Positions 18,832 through 28,020 of a stretch of DNA of 64,000 bases are shown here, one piece after another (the stretch's first letter is position 1; each line of letters starts with the position of its first letter). The DNA comes from Sphingomonas sp. Leaf407 (GTDB taxonomy: Bacteria > Pseudomonadota > Alphaproteobacteria > Sphingomonadales > Sphingomonadaceae). Under the pieces are notes generated by a model. The model ran no database searches. It was not told where the DNA came from and worked only from the letters and a program-made list of their open reading frames with translations. Made by a program: the position numbers and the translations under genes. The DNA is taken from assembly GCF_001425385.1 (NCBI RefSeq), contig NZ_LMQO01000001.1:62001-126000 (forward strand), in the 5' to 3' direction.

Positions 18832-20190
18832 ATGCGCTACCTGCCCCTGACCCCGACCGATCGTGCCGACATGCTGCGCGTCATCGGTGCCGACAGCATC
18901 GACGACCTGTTCGTCGACGTGCCCGAATCCGCCCGCCTCGACGGTCCGGTCCCCGGCCTGCCCAATCACGCCAGCGAGCTTGCGGTCGAACGCCATCTCT
19001 CGAAGCTGGCGGCGAAGAACGTGGCGGCGGGATCGGTGCCGTTCTTCCTCGGCTGCGGCGCGTATCGCCATCATGTCCCCGCCAGCGTCGATCATTTGAT
19101 CCAGCGCGGCGAGTATCTGACCGCCTATACGCCGTACCAGCCGGAAATCGCGCAGGGCACGCTCCAGATGCTCTTCGAGTTCCAGAGCCAGGTCGCCCGC
19201 CTGCTCGGCTGCGACGTCGCCAATGCGTCGATGTACGACGGGTCGACCGCTTGCTGGGAAGCGGTGACGATGGCCAGGCGGGTCACGCGCAAGGCGAAGG
19301 CGGTGTTCTCCGCCGGGGTGCATCCGCATTACGTCTCGGTCGCGACGACGATGGCGAAGTTCACCGGCGACGTGCTCGACGTGACGCAGCCCGAGCTGGT
19401 CGCCGAAACCGACGACGACCGGGTGATCGCCAAGATCGACGCCGATACCTCGTGTGTCGTCGTCCAGTATCCCGACATCCTCGGCCGTATTCCCGACCTC
19501 AAGCGCATCGCCGATGCGGCGCATGCGGTGAAGGCGCTGCTGATCGCGGTCGTCACCGAGCCCGTCGCGCTGGGCGCGATCGAGGCACCGGGCAATCTGG
19601 GCGCCGACATCGTCGTCGGCGAGGGCCAGAGCCTTGGCGTCGGCCTCCAGTTCGGTGGCCCCTATGTCGGCCTGTTCGCCTGTTCGGACAAGCTGGTGCG
19701 GCAGATGCCGGGCCGGCTGTGCGGCGAGACGGTGGATGCGGAAGGGAAACGCGGCTTCGTGCTGACGCTGTCGACCCGCGAGCAGCATATCCGTCGCGAA
19801 AAGGCGACGTCGAACATCTGCACCAATTCGGGGCTGTGCGCGCTCGCCTTCTCGATCCACCTGACGCTGCTGGGCGAGAAGGGGCTGCGGCAACTGGCGG
19901 ACGTCAACCACGCCCGAGCCTGCGCGGCGGCCGACCGGCTGGCACGGGTGCCGGGCGTCGAGCTGGTGAACACCAGCTTCTTCAACGAATTCACCGTGAA
20001 GCTGTCGCAGGAAGCGCGGCCGGTGGTGCGCGAGCTGGCGGATCGCGGCGTGCTCGCGGGCGTGTCGCTCGGCCGGCTCTACCCGAACGAAGACGCCCTT
20101 GCGAACGGGCTGGTCGTCGCCGTCACCGAAACCGTGACCGACGAGGATATTGAGGCGCTGGCGACCGCGCTTGAGGAGGTACTGGCATGA
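18832..20190 (+). CDS. gcvPA: glycine dehydrogenase (decarboxylating) subunit 1
   Basis: A 452-residue N-terminal half of glycine decarboxylase in the split form. It starts [19 protein letters not shown] and contains [33 protein letters not shown] and the family phrase [12 protein letters not shown] near residue 140. [22 protein letters not shown] text (here [20 protein letters not shown]) marks the interface with the second subunit. It pairs with GcvPB to form the P-protein, whose stop and start overlap (ATGA at 20187-20190). The frame is open upstream only through the repeat. Confidence 0.97.
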   Translation: MRYLPLTPTDRADMLRVIGADSIDDLFVDVPESARLDGPVPGLPNHASELAVERHLSKLAAKNVAAGSVPFFLGCGAYRHHVPASVDHLIQRGEYLTAYTPYQPEIAQGTLQMLFEFQSQVARLLGCDVANASMYDGSTACWEAVTMARRVTRKAKAVFSAGVHPHYVSVATTMAKFTGDVLDVTQPELVAETDDDRVIAKIDADTSCVVVQYPDILGRIPDLKRIADAAHAVKALLIAVVTEPVALGAIEAPGNLGADIVVGEGQSLGVGLQFGGPYVGLFACSDKLVRQMPGRLCGETVDAEGKRGFVLTLSTREQHIRREKATSNICTNSGLCALAFSIHLTLLGEKGLRQLADVNHARACAAADRLARVPGVELVNTSFFNEFTVKLSQEARPVVRELADRGVLAGVSLGRLYPNEDALANGLVVAVTETVTDEDIEALATALEEVLA

Positions 20191-21758
20191 GCGTGAACCA
20201 GAGCGGCTGGCGCCCCGAGATGGGCGACGCGACCACGAACGCGCGGACGACCTTCACCGGCAACCGCGCGCTGATGCTCGAAGAGGCGCTGATCTTCGAG
20301 ATCGGGTCGACCGAGACGACCGGCGTCGACATCGACGAGGTTCCTACCGTGGCCTCGCGGCTTGGCAATCATGCCCGCACCTCGCCGATCGGCCTGCCCG
20401 GCCTGTCGGAGCCCGAGGCGGTGCGCCACTATACCCGCCTCAGCCGGCAGAATTACGCGATCGACCTCGGGCTGTTTCCGCTGGGAAGCTGCACGATGAA
20501 GCACAACCCGCGTCTCAACGAACGGATGGCGCGGCTGCCGGGGTTCGCCGATCTCCACCCGCTGGGGCCGATCGACACGGTGCAGGGTGCGCTGGAGGTG
20601 ATCCATCAGCTCGCGCACTGGCTGGTCACGCTGACCAACATGGATTCGGTCGCGATGAGCCCGAAGGCCGGCGCGCATGGCGAGCTGTGCGGCATCCTCG
20701 CGATCAAGGCAGCGCTGGAGAAGCGCGGCGAGGGGCATCGCAAGATCATCCTGGTGCCCGAGAGCGCGCACGGTACCAACCCCGCCACCGCCGCCTTCGC
20801 CGGGTTCAAGGTCGAGGATATTCCCGCGACCCCCGACGGCCGGGTCGATACGCAGGCGCTGAAGGACCGGCTGGGTCCCGACGTCGCCGGGGTGATGATT
20901 ACCAACCCCAACACCTGCGGGCTGTTCGAGCGCGACCTGAAGGACATTTCCGACGCGGTCCATGCGGCGGGCGGCTATGTCTATTGCGACGGGGCGAACT
21001 TCAACGCCATCGTCGGCCGGGTGCGGCCGGGCGACCTCGGCGTCGATGCGATGCACATCAACCTGCACAAGACCTTCTCGACGCCGCACGGTGGCGGCGG
21101 GCCGGGGTCGGGGCCGGTGGTGTTCTCCAAGGCGCTGACCCCGTTCGCGCCGCTCCCCTTCGTCGAGCAGCAGGACGGGAAGTTCGTGCTGGTCGAGGAA
21201 GAGACGGCGGGCGAGCATCATGCCGACAGCTTCGGCCGCATGGTCGCCTTCCATGGACAGATGGGCATGTTCACCCGGGCGCTGAGCTACATCCTCAGCC
21301 ACGGGGCGGACGGGTTGAAGCAGGTGTCCGAGGATGCGGTGCTGAACGCCAATTACGTGCTGCGCAGCCTCGACGACACGCTCGACGCGCCGTTCGGGCA
21401 AAGCGGGCCGTGCATGCACGAGGCGCTGTTCAGCGATGCCAATCTGGCCGACGGCTTCTCGACGCTGGACGTCGCCAAGGGGCTGATCGACGAGGGCTAT
21501 CACCCGATGACGGTGTATTTCCCGCTGGTCGTCCATGGAGCGATGCTGGTCGAGCCGACCGAAACCGAATCGAAGGCGGCGCTCGACCAGTTCATCGGTG
21601 CGCTGCGATCGGTCGCGGAGCGGGCGAAGGCGGGCGATCAGGACCTCAAGTCCGCGCCGCATTTCGCGCCGCGCCGCCGGCTGGACGAGACGCTGGCCGC
21701 GCGCAAGCCGGTGCTGGCGTGGAAAGACGCCTTGCCGACCGCCGAGGCCGCCGAATAA
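20187..21758 (+). CDS. gcvPB: glycine dehydrogenase (decarboxylating) subunit 2
   Basis: A 523-residue PLP-binding half of glycine decarboxylase. The PLP lysine is in [19 protein letters not shown] near residue 295. Other signatures are [31 protein letters not shown] and [14 protein letters not shown]. It starts in the four-base overlap with gcvPA, ensuring equal amounts of the two subunits. Its stop is followed by an 11-base-pair GC hairpin (21768-21794). Together with gcvT and gcvH this completes the cleavage system except the shared L protein. Confidence 0.97.
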   Translation: MSVNQSGWRPEMGDATTNARTTFTGNRALMLEEALIFEIGSTETTGVDIDEVPTVASRLGNHARTSPIGLPGLSEPEAVRHYTRLSRQNYAIDLGLFPLGSCTMKHNPRLNERMARLPGFADLHPLGPIDTVQGALEVIHQLAHWLVTLTNMDSVAMSPKAGAHGELCGILAIKAALEKRGEGHRKIILVPESAHGTNPATAAFAGFKVEDIPATPDGRVDTQALKDRLGPDVAGVMITNPNTCGLFERDLKDISDAVHAAGGYVYCDGANFNAIVGRVRPGDLGVDAMHINLHKTFSTPHGGGGPGSGPVVFSKALTPFAPLPFVEQQDGKFVLVEEETAGEHHADSFGRMVAFHGQMGMFTRALSYILSHGADGLKQVSEDAVLNANYVLRSLDDTLDAPFGQSGPCMHEALFSDANLADGFSTLDVAKGLIDEGYHPMTVYFPLVVHGAMLVEPTETESKAALDQFIGALRSVAERAKAGDQDLKSAPHFAPRRRLDETLAARKPVLAWKDALPTAEAAE

Positions 21759-21767
21759 GCTGGACCC

Positions 21768-21794
21768 TGCCCCGGCGGATCGACCGCCGGGGCA
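21768..21794 (+). terminator. strong GC hairpin after gcvPB
   Basis: TGCCCCGGCGG and CCGCCGGGGCA form an 11-base-pair stem with an ATCGA loop, ten bases after the gcvPB stop. No T-run follows (GGGGGGAG instead), so it may be an RNA-end stabiliser or pause site and not an intrinsic terminator. Confidence 0.45.
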
Positions 21795-21808
21795 GGGGGG
21801 AGCTACCT

Positions 21809-22324
21809 ATGAACGGACAGACGGGCTGGTTGCCGACGCTGATGCCGATCGGCATCGTCGCGCTGGTCGTCGCCCTGCGCTGGTGGCGCGGGCAGAAGAT
21901 GCGGCGGTTGCGGCTGGAGACGATGTGGGTGTTGCCCGCATTGTTCACGGTGATCGCCGCCATGTTGTTTTCGGCGATGCCGCCGACCGGTTGGGGCTGG
22001 GCGCTGTGTGTCGTCACCCTCGGACTCGGTTTGGCGCTGGGGTGGCAGCGCGGGCGGTTGATGCGGATCGAGATCGATCCGGCGACGCACCGGATCAACC
22101 ACCGCCCGTCGCCCGCCGCGCTGCTGTTCATCGTCGCGCTGCTGCTCGTGCGGACGGGCATCCGTCAGGCGATGGCGCATGGCGGGGCGACGATGCTCCA
22201 CCTGAACGCCGCGACGCTCACCGACGCGCTGATGGCGATGGGGTGGGGGCTAATCGTCGCGCAACGGATCGAGATGTTCCTGCGTGCGCGGGCGTTGCTG
22301 GCGGCGGCGCGGATCAAGGCATGA
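21809..22324 (+). CDS. CcdC/DUF1453-like membrane protein
   Basis: A 171-residue inner-membrane protein with about four hydrophobic helices. They include LMPIGIVALVVALRWW, MWVLPALFTVIAAMLF, ALCVVTLGLGLALGW and ALLFIVALLLVRTGI. RGRLMRIEIDPATHRINHRPSP between helices, and a late GLIVAQRIEMFLRAR, are what I recognise from the CcdC-type (DUF1453) membrane proteins. The function is unproven. GGGGGGAG lies just before ATG 21809. The frame is open far upstream across gcvPB, but only as an out-of-frame shadow. Confidence 0.75.
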   Translation: MNGQTGWLPTLMPIGIVALVVALRWWRGQKMRRLRLETMWVLPALFTVIAAMLFSAMPPTGWGWALCVVTLGLGLALGWQRGRLMRIEIDPATHRINHRPSPAALLFIVALLLVRTGIRQAMAHGGATMLHLNAATLTDALMAMGWGLIVAQRIEMFLRARALLAAARIKA

Positions 22325-22360
22325 CGGAACACCGCCGCGCGCGATCGGTTCGAGCAGGTG

Positions 22361-23227
22361 ATGAACGAACCCGACCGGCAGGAAGCCGCCATCGACGATG
22401 AGGAGCGCAAGGTCGCGCTCGACCCCGAGCAGGAGGATGTCGTCGACGACCGGCGCGCCGCCTCCGCGCTGATTGTCCATGAGATCGTCCGGCGGCAGGG
22501 GATCGAGGAGCTCGAACGGCCCGCCGCGTCGTTGTGGTGGTCGGGACTGACTGCCGGGATCGTCATCGGCCTGTCGCTGCTGGGCAAGGCGGTGATGGAA
22601 ACCGCGGTGCCGGCCGGGCCGTGGACGCCGCTGCTGCAGGCGCTGGGCTATGCGCTCGGCTTCGTCGTGGTGGTGCTGGGCCGGATGCAGTTGTTTACCG
22701 AGAGCACCTTGTCGGCGGTCTTGCCGCTGGCGACCGATCCGTCGGCGCGCAACATGGTACGCACGTTGCGGCTGTGGGGGCTCGTGCTGCTCGCCAATCT
22801 GGTCGGCACCTTCGCCTTTGCCGGGTTCGCGATGCTCGGCGGGCTGGGTGTCGAGCAGTCGCGCGAGCTGGTCGAAGCGAGCGGGGTGATCTTCGAGCAT
22901 ATGGGCATGGCCGGGTTCCTTGCCGGCATTCCGGCGGGCATCCTGCTGGCGAGCGTGGTGTGGACGCTGCCGAGCGCCGAGGGGCAGAAGGTGACGCTCA
23001 TCATCTTGCTGACCGGGCTGATCGACCTTGGCGGCTTTGCGCATATCGTCGCCGGATCGGCCGAGATGTGGGTGCTGATGCTGCACGGCGACCTGTCAGC
23101 GGGACAGGGGCTGGCGTTCTTCCTGCCGGTGCTGGGCGGCAATATCGTCGGCGGCAGCGTGTTGTTCGCGCTGCTGGCGCATGCGCAGGTGCGTGGCGAG
23201 ATCGAGAGCGATCCGGTGCGAGGGTAG
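22361..23227 (+). CDS. formate/nitrite-transporter-family (FocA/YfdC-like) membrane protein
   Basis: A 288-residue channel-type membrane protein. A long acidic N-terminal tail (residues 1-60) is typical of the YfdC branch. About six membrane helices follow: WWSGLTAGIVIGLSLLGKAV, LGYALGFVVVVLGRMQLFTE, LVLLANLVGTFAFAGFA, GFLAGIPAGILLASVVW, GLIDLGGFAHIVAGSAEM and the late GNIVGGSVLFALL. The QLFTEST and GGNIVGG segments fit the FNT family. The transported anion is not certain for this branch. GTG 22358 immediately precedes ATG 22361. Confidence 0.88.
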   Translation: MNEPDRQEAAIDDEERKVALDPEQEDVVDDRRAASALIVHEIVRRQGIEELERPAASLWWSGLTAGIVIGLSLLGKAVMETAVPAGPWTPLLQALGYALGFVVVVLGRMQLFTESTLSAVLPLATDPSARNMVRTLRLWGLVLLANLVGTFAFAGFAMLGGLGVEQSRELVEASGVIFEHMGMAGFLAGIPAGILLASVVWTLPSAEGQKVTLIILLTGLIDLGGFAHIVAGSAEMWVLMLHGDLSAGQGLAFFLPVLGGNIVGGSVLFALLAHAQVRGEIESDPVRG

Positions 23228-23283
23228 CACTTTCGGCGCAATTGGCAGGAGTGTTTCGGCACTGTCTGCACCATTGCGGCGGA

Positions 23284-24183
23284 TCAATCGTCCTCGGCCA
23301 CCGCGCTGCGCACCTTTTGCCGGCCGAGACGGTGTTCGCGCCAGACGATGAACAGCCCGCTTAGGATGATGACCGGCGCGCCGACCCATGTCATCGGCGT
23401 CGGCAGCACGCCGAACAGTACGAAGCCGTAGAGCGTCGCCCAGACCAGCCCCGAATAGTCCATCGGCACCACCGCCGCGACCGGTGCTGCGCGCGACGCG
23501 GCGGTGAGCGCGATCTGCCCCATGCCGCCGACCAGCCCGATCGCGACCAGATTGACCCACGTCAGCCAGTCGTGGCCGCGCAGTTCGAACGCATAGCCGA
23601 TCGCGATGAACGGCAGCGTCAGCGTGGAGAACCAGAAGACGGTGGTGCCCGCCGGCTCGTCGCGAAGCTGGCGCAACAGGATGGCGACGATCGCGACGAA
23701 CAGCGCGGCGAGCAGCCCGACGATCGCGCCGAACAGCGGCACATGGCTGCTTCCCGGCTGCACGACGATCAGCACGCCGATGAACCCGACCAGCACCGCG
23801 CTCCACCGCTGCCACCCCGTCGCCTCGCGCAGCACCAGCGCGCCGAGCAACGTCGCAAAGATCGGCACGGTGAACTGGAACGTCGTCGCCTCCGCCAGCG
23901 GCAGCAGCAGCACCGCGCCGAAGGTGAACACCATGCCGACGAGGCCGACCATCGAGCGGGCGAGATGCCCCTTGAACCGCGTGGTTTTGAGCGAGGCGAG
24001 GCCGGGTCCGGCGGCGACGAAGGCCAGCACCACCGGCAACGCGCAGAATTGCCGCCAGAACATGGTTTCGGGCAGCGACGCGCCGCGCGTCTCGGCCAGC
24101 TTCACCAGCGCCGACATGGTCGAGAGAAAGAAGATGGCGAGCAGGCGAAGCGCCAACCCCTTGAGAACACGGTCGCCGGGCAT
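23284..24183 (-). CDS. EamA/DMT-family transporter
   Basis: A ten-helix drug/metabolite-transporter protein of about 299 residues. Two EamA halves are visible: the first with ALRLLAIFFLSTMSALVKLAE and LLPLAEATTFQFTVPIFATLLGALVL, the second with ALFVAIVAILLRQLRDEP and AAVVPMDYSGLVWATLYGFVLF. It probably exports a small metabolite. The start is uncertain: ATG 24183 gives a normal length, while ATG 24234 adds 17 residues; neither has a good ribosome-binding site. Convergent with the FNT-type gene and divergent from the small gene at 24333. Confidence 0.9.
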   Translation of the reverse strand: MPGDRVLKGLALRLLAIFFLSTMSALVKLAETRGASLPETMFWRQFCALPVVLAFVAAGPGLASLKTTRFKGHLARSMVGLVGMVFTFGAVLLLPLAEATTFQFTVPIFATLLGALVLREATGWQRWSAVLVGFIGVLIVVQPGSSHVPLFGAIVGLLAALFVAIVAILLRQLRDEPAGTTVFWFSTLTLPFIAIGYAFELRGHDWLTWVNLVAIGLVGGMGQIALTAASRAAPVAAVVPMDYSGLVWATLYGFVLFGVLPTPMTWVGAPVIILSGLFIVWREHRLGRQKVRSAVAEDD

Positions 24184-24332
24184 GAGGAGCGTGTAGGCGG
24201 TGATGGTGCGGCGCACAACCGCCGGTGCGGGCATCGGTGTCGGGCGGGGCGACGGAGCCTTTTGCGAGGATCGTGGTTCGTCGTGCAGGCGGGCGATGGC
24301 CCGCGAACCCGTCGATCGAGGAGGCATGGACC

Positions 24333-24542
24333 ATGAACAAGCGTACCGGGTATGTCGTCGCCGGAGCATTCGGTGCCCTGTTCCTCACCGGTGCGGTAGG
24401 TGCCGGCTATGTCCAGCGCCAAGTCGACGCCAGATCGCCGGCGCGGGTCGCGATCGGCAAATCGCTGTCCGAGCGGCAGGTGATCGAACGCCGTCGCGGG
24501 CGCATGGCCGAAGTCGCTATCGTGGGGACGACGATGCAGTAG
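24333..24542 (+). CDS. small single-pass membrane protein, hypothetical
   Basis: A 69-residue protein, MNKRTGYVVAGAFGALFLTG at its start, with one likely membrane or signal segment (residues 6-28). The short tail is charged: KSLSERQVIERRRGRMAEVA. GAGGAGG stands at a good distance before ATG 24333, which supports translation. No family is recognised. It is divergent from the DMT transporter and followed by a family B repeat. Confidence 0.6.
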   Translation: MNKRTGYVVAGAFGALFLTGAVGAGYVQRQVDARSPARVAIGKSLSERQVIERRRGRMAEVAIVGTTMQ

Positions 24543-24565
24543 CGTTTGACCCATCGAACCAGAAA

Positions 24566-24648
24566 CGTCACCCCAGCGAAGGCTGGGGCCTCGAGCAGTT
24601 CCTGCGGTGCGCTACCACCGGGAGATCCCAGCCTTCGCTGGGATGACG
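24566..24648. repeat. palindromic intergenic repeat, family B
   Basis: CGTCACCCCAGCGAAGGCTG on the left pairs with CAGCCTTCGCTGGGATGACG on the right, with a roughly 40-base middle. Copies of the same design lie at 31753-31835 and 49975-50056. Confidence 0.85.
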
Positions 24649-24833
24649 CCTGACTCGAGCGGCAAGGACCAAATTCCAGCGCGGAGCGCTTTTTTTCGCG
24701 TGGCGCGCCTGCCGGGTTGGTCGACCTTGGGTTGCGGGCAGCGCGGTCATCTGGAAAGCGGACTGCATGTTTTAGGCGTGCGGGCAAGTTGCCAGACGTT
24801 CGCGGTCTACCACCGGACCTGCTATCAGAGCTT

Positions 24834-25232
24834 ATGGCATTCAAGTACAGCGTCTCCCTCCGAGTCAGACATCCCGACGTCGATCCAGAGAAGATGATTG
24901 TCGGGATAGGCCGTACGGCCCGTCGATACTGGACAGTGGGCGAAGAACGGAAGACGCCCAAAGGCACACCGCTACCCGGCATCTATCGCGAGAGTTATTG
25001 CGCATTCGACCTCGGCGAGAGCGAAGACGGTCAGCTTGCCGATTTCCTTCGTCAAACACTTGTCGAGCTTGAACATGCCGCCGACTTCATAAGGGACCTG
25101 CGACGTACCGGCGGTGAGGTCAGCTACTATGTGTCTTGGTTCCCCGGCGACACTGGAGAGACTTTCGATGTTGATCTCCTCGCGGACATGGCCCGGCTGG
25201 GGATCGATCTCGGAATAGTGCCGGTTTGTTGA
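24834..25232 (+). CDS. DUF4279-like protein
   Basis: A 132-residue protein that starts MAFKYSVSLRVRHPDVDPEK. It has the pattern HPDVDPEKMIVGIGRTARRYW and a late GGEVSYYVSWFPGDTGETFD, followed by LGIDLGIVPVC. This matches my recollection of DUF4279, a family of unknown function sometimes found among immunity-like accessory genes. Codon use is visibly more A/T-rich than in neighbouring genes (for example TTATTGCGCATTC and AGTTATT), which suggests acquisition by transfer. No toxin partner is visible beside it. No clear ribosome-binding site precedes ATG 24834. Confidence 0.7.
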   Translation: MAFKYSVSLRVRHPDVDPEKMIVGIGRTARRYWTVGEERKTPKGTPLPGIYRESYCAFDLGESEDGQLADFLRQTLVELEHAADFIRDLRRTGGEVSYYVSWFPGDTGETFDVDLLADMARLGIDLGIVPVC

Positions 25233-25448
25233 ATGACCGTTCACAATCAGGAGGTGGCATGCCGGGTAAGAGTTTACATAATTAGGCGTTCGCGGACGAT
25301 GGGTATTCGCCGCGCAGGTCGGCGTATGATTGGTTCGCGCGTCCGTGGCGATGCGTCGTAGCGTTGAGAAAATCCTCCCCTCTGTCTCGGCCGGCATCGA
25401 AACGCACGCCCCGTTGAGCGATAGCACTGGCCGGCGTATTCCATCCCG

Positions 25449-25682
25449 ATGGATGCGCCCCGACCGACCCGGCTTCTCATGTTACTGTTCGGTCTGTCCG
25501 TCCTCGCTTTGCCGTGGATGGTCTTTACCTTCACGGCGATCATGATGCTGCCAGCGCTCGGATTGGGGCCGGTGGCGACCCGGATTGCGGCACTGCCGAC
25601 CATCGTCGCTGCCTTCGCCTCTTACGGCTATGTCGCTGGCCGGCTGTTCGGACCGGCCCTGTGGGGGCGGCAGGACCGGTAA
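25449..25682 (+). CDS. small two-helix membrane protein, hypothetical
   Basis: A 77-residue protein with two hydrophobic helices: LLMLLFGLSVLALPWMVFTF at residues 9-28 and, after LPALGLGPVATRIA, a second near 47-66. The tail is short and polar. No family is recognised. It ends 111 bases before proS on the same strand. The 216-base gap before it (25233-25448) holds no gene, hairpin or promoter that I could support. Confidence 0.55.
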   Translation: MDAPRPTRLLMLLFGLSVLALPWMVFTFTAIMMLPALGLGPVATRIAALPTIVAAFASYGYVAGRLFGPALWGRQDR

Positions 25683-25793
25683 GGCGGCGGCGTGGCGGAA
25701 TCGACCGCGCGATCGGGGACGGTTGCGGCGGGCGAGCGCGATCCGCCGCCTCCGGTTGCGGCACCCGCCGCTTTGCGGCTATCGCGCATTCCC

Positions 25794-27326
25794 ATGAAGC
25801 ATGCTCTCAACGTCACGCGCGAACAGGATTTCGCCGCCTGGTATCAAGCCGTCATCGCCGAGGCCGATCTGGCCGAGGAGTCCGGGGTGCGCGGGTGCAT
25901 GGTCATCCGGCCATGGGGCTATGGCATCTGGGAGCGTATCCAGCGGCTGCTCGACGACCGGATCAAGGCGACGGGGCATGAGAACTGCTATTTCCCGCTG
26001 TTCATCCCCTTGAGCTATTTCGAGAAGGAGGCCGAGCATGTCGACGGCTTCGCCAAGGAGATGGCGGTCGTCACGCACCACCGGCTGGTCGGCGACGGCA
26101 AGGGCGGGCTGATCCCCGACCCCGAAGCGAAGCTGGAGGAGCCGCTGGTCGTGCGGCCGACGAGCGAGACGGTGATCGGCACCGCCTTTTCGCGCTGGGT
26201 CCAGTCGTGGCGCGACCTGCCGGTGCTCATCAACCAGTGGGCGAACGTAGTGCGGTGGGAGATGCGGACGCGCATGTTCCTGCGCACCGCCGAGTTCCTG
26301 TGGCAGGAGGGGCATACCGCGCACGCCACCGCGCAGGAGGCGCGCGAGGAAACGCTGAAAATGCTGGAGGTGTACCGCGAGTTCGCCGAAACCTGCCTCG
26401 GCCTGCACGTCATCGCCGGCGAGAAGCCCGAGAACGAGCGGTTTCCGGGTGCGGTCGCGACCTATTCGATCGAGGCGATGATGCAGGACGGCAAGGCGCT
26501 CCAAGCGGGCACGTCGCACTTCCTCGGCACCAATTTCGCCAGCGCGCAGAACATCCGCTTCCAGAACAGCGAGGGGCAGTTCGAGCTGGCGAACACCACG
26601 TCGTGGGGCGTGTCGACGCGGATGATCGGCGGGGTCATCATGGTGCATGGCGACGACGACGGGCTGCGCGTGCCGCCCGCGATCGCGCCGTGGCAGGTGG
26701 TGATCGTGCCGATGCTGCGCGATGCGCCGGAGGACGAACCGCTGATCGCCTATTGCCGCGAATTGCAGTCTTCGCTCGCCAAGCAGTCGGCGCTGGGCGA
26801 GCCGGTGCGGGCGCTGCTCGATCTGAAGCCCGCCAAGGCGGCGACCAAGCGCTGGGGCTGGGTGAAGAAGGGCGCGCCGCTGATCGTCGAGGTCGGCGGG
26901 CGCGACATGGCCGGCGGCAACGTGTCGGTCGTGCGGCGCGACCGGCTGTACAAGGACGGTGGCAAGCTGGATTCGGCGATTCTGGCGAAGGACGATTTCG
27001 TGGCCGGTGTCGGCGCGACGCTGGCGAAGATTCAGGCCGCGCTGCTGGCGCAGTCGACCGAGCGGTTGCGTGAGCGCATCGTGCCGGTCGACGACTGGGC
27101 CGGAGTCGAGGCGTATTTCGCTTCGGGTGTGAAGAACCCCGGCTGGGTCGATGTTCGCTGGTCGAAGCCGACCGGTGCGGCGCTCGACGCGGTGGTGCAG
27201 CGGTTGAAGGCGCTGAAACTCACGATCCGTAACGCGCCGCTGGGGCAGACCGGGTGCGACGAGGGGCCGTGCGTGTTTACCGGTGAGGCGGCGGTCGAGC
27301 GGGTGCTGATCGGGCGGGCGTATTGA
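25794..27326 (+). CDS. proS: prolyl-tRNA synthetase, short archaeal/eukaryotic-like type
   Basis: A 510-residue class II synthetase that charges tRNA-Pro. It is the type without the editing insertion domain. It has the N-terminal DFAAWYQAVIAEADLAEES and GCMVIRPWGYGIWERIQ. The motif 2 region reads NQWANVVRWEMRTRMFLRTAEF. The anticodon-binding domain starts with WQVVIVPML, and the C-terminal zinc-binding-like domain ends in GRAY. The C-terminal Tyr is characteristic of this form. The ATG at 25794 gives the family start MKHALNVTREQDF. The open frame upstream to 25692 lacks similarity. Confidence 0.96.
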   Translation: MKHALNVTREQDFAAWYQAVIAEADLAEESGVRGCMVIRPWGYGIWERIQRLLDDRIKATGHENCYFPLFIPLSYFEKEAEHVDGFAKEMAVVTHHRLVGDGKGGLIPDPEAKLEEPLVVRPTSETVIGTAFSRWVQSWRDLPVLINQWANVVRWEMRTRMFLRTAEFLWQEGHTAHATAQEAREETLKMLEVYREFAETCLGLHVIAGEKPENERFPGAVATYSIEAMMQDGKALQAGTSHFLGTNFASAQNIRFQNSEGQFELANTTSWGVSTRMIGGVIMVHGDDDGLRVPPAIAPWQVVIVPMLRDAPEDEPLIAYCRELQSSLAKQSALGEPVRALLDLKPAKAATKRWGWVKKGAPLIVEVGGRDMAGGNVSVVRRDRLYKDGGKLDSAILAKDDFVAGVGATLAKIQAALLAQSTERLRERIVPVDDWAGVEAYFASGVKNPGWVDVRWSKPTGAALDAVVQRLKALKLTIRNAPLGQTGCDEGPCVFTGEAAVERVLIGRAY

Positions 27327-27329
27327 TCG

Positions 27330-27462
27330 TTGAGGGGGAAGGGGGCGCTTGCAGGGCAAGCGCGCGAGCCTTTGGCTCGCCTTCCCCTCTCCCGACCTTC
27401 GCTAGCCAGCAAGCTGGCAAGCTTCGGTAGCCCTCTCCCCTGAAGGGGAGAGGGCAGGTGGG
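27330..27462. repeat. palindromic intergenic repeat, family E
   Basis: The gap between proS and the DUF3597 gene carries CTTCCCCTCTCCCGACC and CCCTCTCCCC-tga-AGGGGAGAGGG (about 27433-27455), plus the internal inverted pair AGCAAGCTGGCAAGCTTC. A related unit lies at 62874-62980. The CCCCTgaAGGGG hairpin may also terminate transcription from either side. Confidence 0.7.
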
Positions 27463-27915
27463 TCAGTCCTTCAGTTTTTCGGGGACGTGGCCGCCGGCCT
27501 TGCCGAGTTCGCGCATCACTGCGGCGTGGAGCCAGATGTTCATTTCGGCGCTGCCGTCCTTGGCGCCGGTATAGCCCAGCTCGGTCGCCAGTTCCTTGCG
27601 GTTGTCGAGGCTGGAGTCGAGGTCGAGCAGCTTCATCAGGTCGACGATCGAGGTCTGCCAGTTGAGCGCCGGGTTGCCCTTCTGCTCGGCGATGCGGGCG
27701 ATGGCGGTGCGGGCGTCGACCGGCTGGGCGGGGGCGGTCGGTGGCGTGGCGGGCGCGGCGGGTGCCGCAGGCGCGTGCTGCTGGACCGGGGCGGGGGCCG
27801 GGGTCGGCGCTGGGGCCGGCTTGGGCGCGTCCTTCTTCTGGCCGAAATAATTGTCGCCGAACGGGCCGCCGTCCTTGCCGAAGATCTGCGTCTTGATGCG
27901 CTCAAAGATGCCCAT
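27463..27915 (-). CDS. DUF3597 protein
   Basis: A 150-residue protein. The N-terminal MGIFERIKTQIFGKDG is followed by a long Pro/Ala-rich linker (residues 30-65). The C-terminal domain is of about 85 residues, with LNWQTSIVDLMKLLDLDSSL, DNRKELATELGYTG and MNIWLHAAVMRELGKAGGHVP. That domain is the DUF3597 signature, a small helical fold of unknown function whose structure has been solved. It is divergent from the ribonuclease R gene across about 105 bases, which would contain both promoters. Confidence 0.88.
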   Translation of the reverse strand: MGIFERIKTQIFGKDGGPFGDNYFGQKKDAPKPAPAPTPAPAPVQQHAPAAPAAPATPPTAPAQPVDARTAIARIAEQKGNPALNWQTSIVDLMKLLDLDSSLDNRKELATELGYTGAKDGSAEMNIWLHAAVMRELGKAGGHVPEKLKD

Positions 27916-28020
27916 GACTGGCCTTTCTGGATGGTTGTCGCTCGGGCCACGTAACGGACGGGCGGGCGATCGGCTCCCTGTTGCTTGGGTTTGCGGCCAA
28001 GTCGCCCTATGTCGTGGCCG

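Noticed and set aside
20150..22324. A 724-codon forward frame across gcvPB.
   Set aside because: The first 550 codons are the out-of-frame shadow of gcvPB; only the part from 21809 encodes a plausible membrane protein.
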